DNA from: Sphingomonas sp. PP-CE-3A-406
GTDB taxonomy: Bacteria > Pseudomonadota > Alphaproteobacteria > Sphingomonadales > Sphingomonadaceae
DNA length: 64,000 nt
Assembly (NCBI RefSeq): GCF_003688625.1
Contig: NZ_RCWY01000001.1
Span: 558,001-622,000, forward strand
Reading direction: 5' to 3'
Below the pieces are notes generated by a model. The model did not search any database and was not told the DNA's origin. It worked only from the letters and a program-made list of their open reading frames with translations. Positions 54,970 through 63,813 of this stretch are shown one piece after another. The first letter of the stretch is position 1. Each line of letters starts with the position of its first letter. A program made the translations under genes and the position numbers.

Positions 54970-57345
54970 TCATCGACGTGGCAATTCTACGGTGATCAGC
55001 GTGCCCGCGCCGGGTTCGGATACCAGCTCGATCGTCCCGCCATGCGCCTCGACGAACTGTTTCGCCAACGGCAGTCCGAGACCCAAAGCCCGATCCCCCA
55101 TCGGCTTCGACTCCGCGAACCGGTCGAACGCATGCGCGACCGCCTCCGCATCCATCCCGACCCCATCGTCCGACACCACGATCCGCGCCGACGTCGCATT
55201 GCCGTCGGTATGCAACAGCACCCGTCCGCCATCGGGCGTCGCCGCGACCGCATGCCGCAACAGATGCTCGACGACCTCCTTCAGCCGCTTCGGATTGCCG
55301 TTGACGCGTCCCGTCGACCGCGCGACCTCGACCGCGAAGTCGAGTTTGCGCCGTTTCGCCGACGGCAGGATCGTCTCGGCCGCGGCGCGCACGGTGTTGG
55401 CGAGATCGACGTCGCTGCGGTCGGTCTCGTCGCGGTCGCTCTCGGCGCGCGTCAGGTCGAGCACGTCGTCGACCAGCAGCCCGAGCCGCTCGACCGACTC
55501 GAGGATCGCGCCGACATACCCGACGGCTTGCGGCGTCATCTCGCCCGCATAGCCGCCGTGCAGCATCTCCGCGAACCCGCTGATCGACGTCAACGGCGTG
55601 CGCAGTTCATAGCTCATGTTGGCGACGAACGCGGTCTTGACCTTGTCGGCGGCCTCCAGCGCGTCGGCACGGTCGCGCAACGCCTGCTCGGCGCGCCGGC
55701 TGTCGGTGATGTCGAGCATCGTGAACAGCGCGTTGCCATCGGGCAGCGGCACTCCGGCAAACTCGAAATGGCGCCCGTCGGCGAACGCCACGCGCCCGCC
55801 GCGCTGCTGGCGCTCGACCGTCGCCGAGCGGACCAGATCGGGGATCAGCGCCGAACGGCTCGGCGTCGCGAGCTTGCCGCCGACCGCCTCGGCGAACGCG
55901 TCGACCCGAGGATGTGCCGCCAGAAACTCCTCCTCGAGCCCCCACAACAGCCGGAAGCGGTTGTTCCAGACCTGCAACCGGCCATCGGCGGCGAACACGC
56001 CGAGCGCCTCGAACAGATTGTCGAACGTCGCGGTCCTCACCCGCAACAGCGTGTCGCGCGCGCTGGCAAGCTGGACCTGCTCGGTGCGATCCTCGAAGAT
56101 CAGCAGCAGCCCGCCATCGGGGAGCGGCTGCGCGACGACGCGGAGATGCGTGCCGCCGCGCAAATGCCAGTTCTCCTCGATCGCGCCGCCGCCGACCGGG
56201 CCGCTCTGCGATCCGCCGGTCTGCAGGAACCAGTCGCGCCGTTCCGCCTTCCAGCTCGGGAAGTCGCGGACCTCGGGCAGGCGATTGGCCTCGCGCATTC
56301 GCTCGAGCACGCGGTCGAATTCGGGGCGGTCGGCGAGCCATTCGCTGCGCATCGCGAACATCCGACGGAACGGCTGGTTGCAGAACACGAGCGACCGGTC
56401 GCCGCCGAACTGTGCTACGCCCGCGGAAAGCCGGTCGAGCATCGCGCGCTGCGCTTCGGCAAAGCGCTTGGCGCCCGACCGCGCCTGTTCCAGCTCCTCG
56501 ATATCGATCGCGAACCCGGCGACGCCACCGCTCGGCAGCGGCACGTCGTAGATCTGCAACGAGCGTCGTGCGCCATCGATCGTCGCCGGCAAGACCTGCT
56601 GATGCGGCCGGCCTTGTTCCCGCGCTACTGCAGCCCCGGCGAGCGGCCCGCCGCGCCCCGATCCCTCGACCAGCTCCAGCCCGCGCGCGACGACGTCGGC
56701 GGCATCGCGCCCTTCGACCGCATCGACATAGGCGGTGTTGACCATCGTCAGACGCAGATCGTTGGCGCGGTACCACATCGGCATCGGCGCCGCCTCGATC
56801 AGCCCGGTCAGCGAGTCGTACGCCGATCCCAGCCGCGTGGTTTCGGCGCTGAGTCGGGCGATCTCCGCCTCGCTGTCGGTCGCATCGAACGCCCACAGCA
56901 AAACCGCCCCCGCCGCGCCCATCTCGCCGGGCGCACGGCCACCGCGAAACGTGATTGCCCGGGTCGAGCCGACCAGCCGCACCGACCGCACGAACGGCCG
57001 CCCCGCGCGCTGCGCCGCCGTGATATCCGCAATCAGCCGCGCTGCGTCGTCGGCGGACAGCCCCGTCCCGCCAGTGGCAAGTTCGGCGATCGAGCGCGGG
57101 GCCACATCCAGCCCGAGCCAGTCCGCCATCCGCTGCGTCATTTCGATCCGCCCGCCGGAGCGGATCACGGTGACGATCGCGGGCGATCCGTCGAGCAGCG
57201 TCTGAAGATGCGCATTGGCCTCGATCATTTCGGCGGCAGCGGATCTGGCGCGCAGGCCCGCGTACAGCAGCGCCAATCCCGCGAGGATCGCCAACAGCAG
57301 GAATGCCCCCACCGTTACGGCGGCACCGGTCCCGAGGACCATCAT
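54970..57345 (-). CDS. divL: PAS-domain kinase-like cell-cycle regulator, DivL
   Basis: 791 aa. One N-terminal membrane segment (VTVGAFLLLAILAGLALLYA) is followed by several PAS-like domains (to ~residue 550), then HisKA and HATPase. The H-box reads ANMSYELRTPLTSIS: the phospho-acceptor His is Tyr (codon at 55609-55611, residue 579). This is the hallmark of DivL, which in Caulobacter senses DivK and controls the CckA-CtrA phosphorelay. The ATPase motifs DDGVGMD and LGLGLPLAKQF are intact. The start at 57345 or 57342 is uncertain; the longer upstream frame lacks a ribosome site. It is next to tsaE, as commonly seen in alphaproteobacteria. Confidence 0.9.
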   Translation of the reverse strand: MMVLGTGAAVTVGAFLLLAILAGLALLYAGLRARSAAAEMIEANAHLQTLLDGSPAIVTVIRSGGRIEMTQRMADWLGLDVAPRSIAELATGGTGLSADDAARLIADITAAQRAGRPFVRSVRLVGSTRAITFRGGRAPGEMGAAGAVLLWAFDATDSEAEIARLSAETTRLGSAYDSLTGLIEAAPMPMWYRANDLRLTMVNTAYVDAVEGRDAADVVARGLELVEGSGRGGPLAGAAVAREQGRPHQQVLPATIDGARRSLQIYDVPLPSGGVAGFAIDIEELEQARSGAKRFAEAQRAMLDRLSAGVAQFGGDRSLVFCNQPFRRMFAMRSEWLADRPEFDRVLERMREANRLPEVRDFPSWKAERRDWFLQTGGSQSGPVGGGAIEENWHLRGGTHLRVVAQPLPDGGLLLIFEDRTEQVQLASARDTLLRVRTATFDNLFEALGVFAADGRLQVWNNRFRLLWGLEEEFLAAHPRVDAFAEAVGGKLATPSRSALIPDLVRSATVERQQRGGRVAFADGRHFEFAGVPLPDGNALFTMLDITDSRRAEQALRDRADALEAADKVKTAFVANMSYELRTPLTSISGFAEMLHGGYAGEMTPQAVGYVGAILESVERLGLLVDDVLDLTRAESDRDETDRSDVDLANTVRAAAETILPSAKRRKLDFAVEVARSTGRVNGNPKRLKEVVEHLLRHAVAATPDGGRVLLHTDGNATSARIVVSDDGVGMDAEAVAHAFDRFAESKPMGDRALGLGLPLAKQFVEAHGGTIELVSEPGAGTLITVELPRR

Positions 57346-57418
57346 CGGGAAGCCCGGTTCGACATCATTCGTCCATGTAGGCCAAACCGTCCCTCGGGGG
57401 AAAGCCACCAGAAAACGA

Positions 57419-57450
57419 AAAGGGCGAGCCCGACATGCGGACCCGCCCTT
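57419..57450 (-). terminator. Rho-independent terminator after the TonB receptor
   Basis: On the minus strand the arms AAGGGCG and CGCCCTT, with a few internal mismatches, surround a short loop and are followed by TTCGTTTTC. It lies just downstream of the receptor stop codon and upstream of divL. Confidence 0.7.
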
Positions 57451-57487
57451 CACGGTCTACCACTACGTGGTCGACATATCCCTCAGC

Positions 57488-60400
57488 TTAGAGCTTGACC
57501 GACGCACCGATATACATCGCACGACCGATGTTGTCGTAGATCGCGTCGCCGTCACCGTTGCCGAGTAGGCCGTAAGGCGGCTTCTTGTCGGTCAGGTTAT
57601 CGACGCCGCCGTATAAGGTGAAGCGCTTGTCGACGTCGACCGACGCGCGAACCGCATGATAGATCACCTTCGGATGATACACGACGTCGGCGTAAGTCGG
57701 GTTGAGCGCCGGAACGCCGTTGGTGTCGTGCTGTGCTTCCCAATCGGTGATCGACTGGCGGCCGATATACCGCACCTGATACCCGAGCGTGAAGTTCTTG
57801 TGCGTCAGGTCGACCGAGGCGTTGACGTTCCAGATCGGATCGCCGAGCTCACCCCTCACCCGATCAGGCCGGCTGGGCTCGTTAAGATACGGGAAATCGG
57901 TCCGGTCGCGGACCCAGTTTCCGATCACGCGGAACGTTGCCTTGGTATCGGCACCGAAGCGGCGGTTGTAGCTCGCGTCGAAATCGATGCCCTTGGCCTT
58001 CAGCGCAGCGAAGTTGACCGTGCTCTGCAACAGCGCCGGCCGCGCGAACAGGCCGTTCGCTTGGCGCGGATTGATCAGGTTGCAGAAGGTGTTGCCGAGC
58101 GTCGGAGCGTCGTAGCATGCATCGAGGATGGTCTGTGCGTCGACCGACTGGATGACCTTGTTGATCTTGATGTCGTAGTAATCGACCGTAAGCGCGAAAC
58201 CGGGAAGGAAGCTTGGCTGGAAGATCGCGCCATAGGTCCAGCTCCGCGACTTCTCAGCCTGCAGATTGGGGTTTCCGCCTGAAAGGATCTCGGTCGAGCC
58301 GGCCCGTGCGGTGCTGTTGACGAAGCCAGCCGGAACACCTGCCGCCGCGCAGTTAGCAGCACGCGTCGAGCGCCCCGTGTTGATGAAGTTGACGTCGCAC
58401 GGATCGTCGAGCTGCGGGAAATCCTGGCTGTTCGAGGCGTAAAGGTCGTTCAGCGTAGGTGCACGAACCGACCGCGAATAATTCACCCGGAACTTGATGT
58501 CGTTGATCGGCGCGTAGATCCCGCCGAAATTGTAGGCGTAGACCGTTCCGGTGGAACCCTTGTAGTCCGCAACGCGACCTGCGCCGTTGACCGTCAGCTC
58601 CTTGGCGAAGCTGATGTCCTTGAGCAGCGGAACTTCCAACTCGCCATAGGCTTCCTTCACAGCAAACGCCGGCGGGCGGAAGTCGGGGATGACGTTGAAG
58701 AACGTGTCGCCGCCCTTGATCGTGTCATCATAGGCCGAGAACGCCGTCTCGCGACGATACTCGCCGCCGACCGCGAACCGAACGGGACCGCCGGGCAGTT
58801 CGAACAGCTGCGAGCTGTCGCCGACGATGTTGGCCGTCACGTCGAATTCGGTCGCCTTGCCGCGGCTGGTCGACGTCGTGTTGATGTAGTTCAACGCCGC
58901 CTGGCTCGCGCGACCCTCGCCCAGGATGTCGAGCGGCGCGCACGACGGATCAACCACAGTCGCCTGGTTGATACGGCACACGATCTGGCCTGCGCCGTTA
59001 CGAACAGCGTCGATCGCGTTGTAGAAGCGCGACTGGAACTGGTTGTTGTAGAACTTCGACTTCGTACGGAACTCGCCGTAGTTCACCGAGACGTCGTACT
59101 TCCAGTCGTCGTTGAATTTGCCCTCGGCACCCACCACGATCCGATACGTGTCGCGGCGATCCGCCTCGTCACGCGTCCCCAGATCGGAGTTGTTGCGGTT
59201 GACCCGGAAATACTCCGAACCGGCCGGCAACAGCGAACGGATAGTCGCTGCCGCCTGTGGGTTGAGATAGGCATTGTCGAAGGCAACCGGAATGCCGCTG
59301 GCCAGATACGTCTCGCCCTCGGCGCCATCGCCCTGCGTACCGCCTTGGTTGAACGTACCCGTGCCCTGCGCATAGCTGTCGACACGCACGAACTTCGCCT
59401 CGAAGAACGGCTTGAACGCCTCGGACACATCGAAATGCCCGATCAGATTGGCCACGTACCGCTTCAAGCCGGGGTTCAGCGTACCCTTGTCTCGCAGGGT
59501 CGGGCCGCTCCCGTTCTGGTTGCTGTTGTTGCCCGACGGACGAAGATCGTTTCCGTAATTATACTCCGACAGCGTCCCGTCGGTGCCGAAGCCGAACACG
59601 CGCGGCGCGCCATTGGCCCGGCAAGCCGCGGCGACGCTGTTGCAATCCAGCAGGTTGCCGTCGCCATAGGGGATGAAGTTGCCGCCATTGTCGTAGCCGA
59701 AGCTATGCAGGCCCTTCAGGAATGTCCGCTCCGGGACGCCTGCGCCATTCGGCGCAACGCGGGTGATCTGATTGCGACCCGAATAGATGCCCGTCAGTTC
59801 GGGGCGGTCGGCATAGGTCAGGAGGTCAGCCTGATTATACTCCAGGCCGAGCGCGATGTTGCCGCGACCCTCGGCGAAGTTCTTGCCGAACGTGCCCGAC
59901 AACCGATACGTGCCGCGATTGCCATTGTCGGCGATCCCGCTCTGCGCGTTGAGCGAGACGCCGTCGAAATTGCGCTTCAGCACGAAGTTGACGACGCCCG
60001 CCATCGCGTCCGAACCATAGACTGCCGAGCTGCCGCCGGTAACGATATCGACGCGGTCGATCAGGTCGGTCGGGATCGTGTTGGTATCGACCAGGAAGTC
60101 GCCAACCGATCCAGTGATGTGGCGGCGGCCATTGACGAGAACGAGCGTACGCGTTGGTCCAAGACCGCGAAGATCGAGCAGGTTGATACCGGCGGTACCG
60201 ATGAACTGCGTCGAATTCGCTTGGCTGTAGGTCGAGCGCAGCGACGGCAGGTCGTTGAGTACGTCGCCGATGACGACCGCACCGGTCCGCGTCAGATCGG
60301 CCTGCGTCACCGTGGTCACCGGAATCGGCGAATCGAGCGTCGGGCGCGCAATGCGCGAACCGGTTACGACGATATCGCCACCGGCGTTGGCTTCCGGCGC

Positions 60401-60592
60401 CACGGTCTGCGCGACCGAACCCGTCGTGGTGTCGGAACCGACCGGCGCGGCAGGATCGGTACCGGGAGCCTGGGTCTGCGCGTCTACCGGTGTAGCCGTT
60501 TGCGCTGCTGCCGGGATCGCCGCAGCCAATACGAACGCGACCGTGGACGCCGTTACGAACAATCCGGACTTCCGGACCGAAATACCAACCAT
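57488..60592 (-). CDS. Large TonB-dependent outer-membrane receptor
   Basis: 1034 aa. A signal peptide (FVLAAAIPAAAQ) is followed by an Ala/Thr-rich linker, a TonB box (GDIVVTGSRI), a plug (LNDLPSLRS, INLLDLRGLGPTRTLVLVNG, IDRVDIVTGGSSAVYGSDAM) and a barrel with NYSRSVRAPTLNDLY and the C-terminal GRAMYIGASVKL. It is typical of sphingomonad receptors for peptides, carbohydrates or other organic ligands; the substrate is not evident and no transporter gene is adjacent. The ATG at 60592 has AGGGG about ten bases upstream. A terminator follows. Confidence 0.92.
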   Translation of the reverse strand: MVGISVRKSGLFVTASTVAFVLAAAIPAAAQTATPVDAQTQAPGTDPAAPVGSDTTTGSVAQTVAPEANAGGDIVVTGSRIARPTLDSPIPVTTVTQADLTRTGAVVIGDVLNDLPSLRSTYSQANSTQFIGTAGINLLDLRGLGPTRTLVLVNGRRHITGSVGDFLVDTNTIPTDLIDRVDIVTGGSSAVYGSDAMAGVVNFVLKRNFDGVSLNAQSGIADNGNRGTYRLSGTFGKNFAEGRGNIALGLEYNQADLLTYADRPELTGIYSGRNQITRVAPNGAGVPERTFLKGLHSFGYDNGGNFIPYGDGNLLDCNSVAAACRANGAPRVFGFGTDGTLSEYNYGNDLRPSGNNSNQNGSGPTLRDKGTLNPGLKRYVANLIGHFDVSEAFKPFFEAKFVRVDSYAQGTGTFNQGGTQGDGAEGETYLASGIPVAFDNAYLNPQAAATIRSLLPAGSEYFRVNRNNSDLGTRDEADRRDTYRIVVGAEGKFNDDWKYDVSVNYGEFRTKSKFYNNQFQSRFYNAIDAVRNGAGQIVCRINQATVVDPSCAPLDILGEGRASQAALNYINTTSTSRGKATEFDVTANIVGDSSQLFELPGGPVRFAVGGEYRRETAFSAYDDTIKGGDTFFNVIPDFRPPAFAVKEAYGELEVPLLKDISFAKELTVNGAGRVADYKGSTGTVYAYNFGGIYAPINDIKFRVNYSRSVRAPTLNDLYASNSQDFPQLDDPCDVNFINTGRSTRAANCAAAGVPAGFVNSTARAGSTEILSGGNPNLQAEKSRSWTYGAIFQPSFLPGFALTVDYYDIKINKVIQSVDAQTILDACYDAPTLGNTFCNLINPRQANGLFARPALLQSTVNFAALKAKGIDFDASYNRRFGADTKATFRVIGNWVRDRTDFPYLNEPSRPDRVRGELGDPIWNVNASVDLTHKNFTLGYQVRYIGRQSITDWEAQHDTNGVPALNPTYADVVYHPKVIYHAVRASVDVDKRFTLYGGVDNLTDKKPPYGLLGNGDGDAIYDNIGRAMYIGASVKL

Positions 60593-60687
60593 TGTGAAGA
60601 ACCCCTGAACCTGAGCTTTTTTGCTGAGGCCGAAAGGACACCTTTTATGCCGCTTTATCAACGGGGGTGGCGAAACATTACAAACAT

Positions 60688-60703
60688 GTTGCATCGCTGC
60701 AAC
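60688..60703. promoter_or_regulatory. Promoter/operator candidate of the TonB receptor
   Basis: The dyad GTTGCATCGCTGCAAC (6-base arms, 4-base centre) lies ~95 bases upstream of the receptor start. On the minus strand it overlaps TTGCAG, which is followed 16 bases later by TAATGT, a plausible -35/-10 pair. A regulator binding here could control the receptor. The sequence alone does not prove this. Confidence 0.35.
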
Positions 60704-60719
60704 ACGGATCCGCAACGAA

Positions 60720-60753
60720 AAAGCCGCGCCCGCCTGATGGCGGACGCGGCTTT
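60720..60753 (-). terminator. Rho-independent terminator after ahcY
   Basis: The arms AAAGCCGCG and CGCGGCTTT, extended by CCGCC/GGCGG, form a strong stem with a four-base loop. On the minus strand it is followed by TTTCGTTGC. It lies 26 bases after the ahcY stop codon. Confidence 0.85.
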
Positions 60754-60778
60754 CGAAAACCCTACGGAATCCTGAGGA

Positions 60779-62212
60779 TCAGTAGCGGTAGTGGTCCGGC
60801 TTGAACGGGCCTTCGACCGGCACGCCGATGTAGCCGGCCTGCTTGTCCGAAAGCTTCGACAGCTTCACGCCGAGCTTCTCGAGGTGGAGCATCGCGACCT
60901 TCTCGTCGAGGTGCTTCGGCAGGACGTAGACTTCGTTCTTGTAGTTCTCGCCCTTGGTCCAGAGCTCGATCTGCGCGAGCGTCTGGTTGGTGAACGAGGC
61001 CGACATCACGAACGACGGGTGGCCGGTTGCGCAACCGAGGTTCACCAGGCGACCCTTCGCCAGGATGATGATCTGCTTGCCGTCCGGGAACTTCACCAGA
61101 TCGGTGCCGGGCTTCACTTCGGTCCAGTCGTAGTTCGACAGCGCGGCGATCTGGATCTCCGAGTCGAAGTGGCCGATGTTGCAGACGATCGACATCGGCT
61201 TCATCGCCTTCATGTGATCGGCGGTGATGACGTCGGCGTTGCCGGTCGCGGTGCAGAAGATGTCGGCGCGGCTGACCGCTTCTTCCATCGTCACGACCTC
61301 GAAGCCCTCCATCGCCGCCTGCAGTGCGCAGATCGGATCGACTTCGGTGACCATCACGCGCGCGCCGCCGTTGCGGAGCGACTGGGCCGAGCCCTTGCCG
61401 ACGTCACCGAAGCCGGCGACGCAGGCGACCTTGCCGGCGAGCATGACGTCGGTCGCGCGACGGATCGCGTCGACCAGCGATTCCTTGCAGCCGTAGAGGT
61501 TGTCGAACTTCGACTTGGTGACCGAGTCGTTGACGTTGATCGCGGGGAACGGCAGCTCGCCCTTCTTGGCGATCTCGTACAGGCGGTGGACACCCGTGGT
61601 GGTCTCTTCCGAGACGCCCTTCAGGTTTTTGACGGTCTCGGTGAGGTAGCCGGGGTTCTTCGCGACGTACGCCTTGAGCGCACGCTGCATCTCGACCTCT
61701 TCCTCGTTCTCGGGCTCGGGCATCGTGTGGCCGGCTTCGAGCTTGGCACCCCAGAGTGCGAACATCGTCGCGTCGCCACCGTCATCGAGGATGATGTTGG
61801 CGGTCTGGCCCTCTACGTCGCGATCCCACGAGAAGATATCGCCGACATAGTTCCAGTAATCGGCCAGGCTCTCGCCCTTGATCGCGAACACGGGGACGCC
61901 GGTCGCGGCGATGGCGGCGGCGGCATGGTCCTGCGTCGAGAAGATGTTGCAGGTCGCCCAGCGGACATCGGCGCCGAGCGCGGTCAGCGTCTCGATCAGC
62001 ACCGCGGTCTGGATCGTCATGTGCAACGAACCGGTGATCCGCGCGCCCTTGAGCGGCTGCGCGGCGCCGAATTCGGTGCGCAGCGACATCAGACCGGGCA
62101 TCTCGGTCTCGGCGATGTTGATCTCGGCGCGGCCGAAATCGGCGAGGCTGATGTCGGCGACGACGTAGTCGGCCTTGGCGTCGGTCTTCGTAGGCGCAAG
62201 CGTGGTGGCCAC
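60779..62212 (-). CDS. ahcY: Adenosylhomocysteinase
   Basis: 477 aa NAD-dependent enzyme that splits S-adenosylhomocysteine to adenosine and homocysteine, keeping methylation going. [29 protein letters not shown], the NAD motif [13 protein letters not shown] and the C-terminal [10 protein letters not shown] are all present. The start is a GTG at 62212 ([11 protein letters not shown]) with AGGAG seven bases upstream; the longer ATG frame from 62353 lacks conserved sequence. A perfect palindrome at 62299-62318 lies upstream, suggesting transcriptional control. Confidence 0.95.
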   Translation of the reverse strand: MATTLAPTKTDAKADYVVADISLADFGRAEINIAETEMPGLMSLRTEFGAAQPLKGARITGSLHMTIQTAVLIETLTALGADVRWATCNIFSTQDHAAAAIAATGVPVFAIKGESLADYWNYVGDIFSWDRDVEGQTANIILDDGGDATMFALWGAKLEAGHTMPEPENEEEVEMQRALKAYVAKNPGYLTETVKNLKGVSEETTTGVHRLYEIAKKGELPFPAINVNDSVTKSKFDNLYGCKESLVDAIRRATDVMLAGKVACVAGFGDVGKGSAQSLRNGGARVMVTEVDPICALQAAMEGFEVVTMEEAVSRADIFCTATGNADVITADHMKAMKPMSIVCNIGHFDSEIQIAALSNYDWTEVKPGTDLVKFPDGKQIIILAKGRLVNLGCATGHPSFVMSASFTNQTLAQIELWTKGENYKNEVYVLPKHLDEKVAMLHLEKLGVKLSKLSDKQAGYIGVPVEGPFKPDHYRY

Positions 62213-62298
62213 GAGGAGTCTCCTGAGAATATCGTGATCGGCGAGCCTCATGCCCGTGCCGGATACTGCATCATAGGAGAATTGAGGCCCCAAATCAA

Positions 62299-62318
62299 AT
62301 ATAAAGATATCTTTATAT
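62299..62318. promoter_or_regulatory. 20-bp perfect palindrome upstream of ahcY
   Basis: A perfect 20-base palindrome, half-site ATATAAAGAT, lies about 87 bases before the ahcY start in a short AT-rich island. From memory it resembles the operator type of ArsR-family SahR regulators of S-adenosylhomocysteine metabolism; I cannot verify the consensus here. No ArsR gene is seen in the window. Confidence 0.55.
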
Positions 62319-62361
62319 GAGGGGTCGGAGGGCCGTGAGTTTGCTCGTGCCACCCAAGATG

Positions 62362-62455
62362 GTCATCCCCGTCAAGGCGGGGATCCACATCCTCAGCCGT
62401 TCAAGACTCGATCGCAAGGTTAGCCAATATGGGTTCCCGCCTCCGCGGGAATGAC
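62362..62455. repeat. Dispersed GGCGGGGAT/ATCCCCGCC-type hairpin repeat
   Basis: The arms 62362-62387 (GTCATCCCCGTCAAGGCGGG onward) and 62430-62455 (ending CCTCCGCGGGAATGAC) agree at about 20 of 26 positions, and each arm also folds on itself. It is a common type of proteobacterial extragenic repeat. It lies between ahcY and yqgE. Confidence 0.7.
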
Positions 62456-62485
62456 GATCACGAGGTCGGGCCGTTGCCCCCGAAG

Positions 62486-63046
62486 TCAGGCCCTACCCGT
62501 CTCCGCGACGAGCAACCGCGGATCCACGCCAGCCTGCGCGAAAGCCAGCGTCCAGCGATCCTCCGCCGCGGTCTCGAACAGCAGTTCGGCGTCCCCGGCC
62601 ACGTTGAACCACCCCGGCCGCGACAGCTCGCCCTCGAGCTGTCCGCCATCCCAACCGGCATAGCCGAGCGCCACCACCCACTCCGACGGGCCCTTCCCTT
62701 CGGCGATCGCGCGGAGCACGTCGACCGTGCTCGACAGCTTCCACCGCCCGGCGACATCGACCGAGTCCTGCCCGCCCCAGTCGGACGAATGTACGACGAA
62801 CCCGCGCCGCGGCTCGACGGGGCCACCGAAATGCACCGGCGCGTTGGGCGCGTCGCCCGGCTCGATCCCGAACTGGTCGAGCAGGTCGTGGAAGCCCAAA
62901 CCATCGATCGTCGCGCCGATCCCGATGCCGATCGCGCCGTTCTCGTCATGGCTGCACATCGCGATCACGGCGCGGGCGAAGCGTGGGTCGCTCATGCCCG
63001 GCATCGCGAGCAGGAATTGTCCCGAAAGAAAGCGCGTCTTGTCCAT
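62486..63046 (-). CDS. YqgE/AlgH family protein
   Basis: 186 aa. FLSGQFLLAMPGMSDPRFARAV at the N terminus and AVIAMCSHDENGAIGIGI, FGGPVEPRRGFVVHSSDW, LGYAGWDGGQLEGEL are the family signatures. Function is not firmly known; AlgH was linked to alginate in Pseudomonas. The start at 63046 was chosen over 63058, both without a strong ribosome site. It is divergent from the peroxiredoxin gene, with ~108 bases between. Confidence 0.9.
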   Translation of the reverse strand: MDKTRFLSGQFLLAMPGMSDPRFARAVIAMCSHDENGAIGIGIGATIDGLGFHDLLDQFGIEPGDAPNAPVHFGGPVEPRRGFVVHSSDWGGQDSVDVAGRWKLSSTVDVLRAIAEGKGPSEWVVALGYAGWDGGQLEGELSRPGWFNVAGDAELLFETAAEDRWTLAFAQAGVDPRLLVAETGRA

Positions 63047-63154
63047 GACCAGGAACATAGCGTTGCACGTACCCCGTCGCCACGCTTGAAATCCGCCGTC
63101 CGGCGTCCAAGGTACGCACCGCGCGCGACGACCGCGCGGCACAGGAGATTTCAG

Positions 63155-63634
63155 ATGACGATCAGCGTCGGCGACCGCCTTCCCACCACCACTCTCGTCA
63201 AGGCCACCGCGGATGGCCCCGATCAGGTCGATACCGACAGCTTCTTCAAGGGCCGCAAGGTCGCGCTGTTCGCGGTCCCCGGCGCGTTCACGCCGACCTG
63301 CTCGGCCAAGCATTTGCCCGGTTTCGTCGAGAAGGAAGCCGAGCTGAAGGCCAAGGGCGTCGACGAGATAGCCTGCGTGTCGGTCAACGACGCGTTCGTG
63401 ATGGGCGCGTGGGGCAAGTCGGCGGGTGCTGGCGATATCACGCTGCTCGCGGACGGCAATGCCGATTTCGCCAAGGCGATCGGGTTGACGATGGACGGCT
63501 CGGGCTTCGGCATGGGCACGCGCAGCCAGCGGTATTCGATGCTGGTAAACGACGGCGTCGTCGAGCAGCTGAACGTCGAGGCACCCGGCGAGTTCAAGGT
63601 CAGCTCGGCCGAACACCTGCTCAGCGAGATCTGA
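63155..63634 (+). CDS. Peroxiredoxin, Prx5 type
   Basis: 159 aa thiol peroxidase that reduces hydrogen peroxide and organic peroxides. The peroxidatic Cys49 is in VPGAFTPTCSAKHLPGF. The rest (VNDAFVMGAWGK, DGNADFAKAIGL, GTRSQRYSMLVNDGVV) fits the glutathione- or glutaredoxin-linked Prx5 branch. It is expected in the cytosol. AGGAG at 63143 supports the ATG at 63155. It is followed by a repeat and then the AMP nucleosidase gene. Confidence 0.93.
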   Translation: MTISVGDRLPTTTLVKATADGPDQVDTDSFFKGRKVALFAVPGAFTPTCSAKHLPGFVEKEAELKAKGVDEIACVSVNDAFVMGAWGKSAGAGDITLLADGNADFAKAIGLTMDGSGFGMGTRSQRYSMLVNDGVVEQLNVEAPGEFKVSSAEHLLSEI

Positions 63635-63637
63635 TCA

Positions 63638-63770
63638 TTCCTCCTCGGCACGGGGAGGTGGCAGCCCGTCAGGGCTGACGGAGGGGGCTCTCCGCGAACG
63701 TACCGTGTGCGGCACGCCCCCTCCACCCTTCGCTTCACGAACGGTCCCCCTCCCCGTGCCGGGGAGGATT
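63638..63770. repeat. Intergenic inverted repeat after the peroxiredoxin gene
   Basis: The outer arms CCTCGGCACGGGGAGG and CCTCCCCGTGCCGGGGAGG enclose a ~100-base spacer with internal pairing (GGAGGGGGC near 63682, GCCCCCTCC near 63716). It is similar in style to the REP-like elements elsewhere in the window, but the sequence differs. It fills most of the gap before AMP nucleosidase. Confidence 0.7.
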
Positions 63771-63813
63771 TCGAAGTCTTGCCACCGTAACGTCCGCCAC
63801 CTAACACTGCCCG

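Noticed and set aside
62213..62340. Possible SAH or SAM riboswitch upstream of ahcY
   Set aside because: I could not fold the leader into a known SAH or SAM aptamer by eye; the clear feature is a DNA palindrome. A covariance-model search would settle it.
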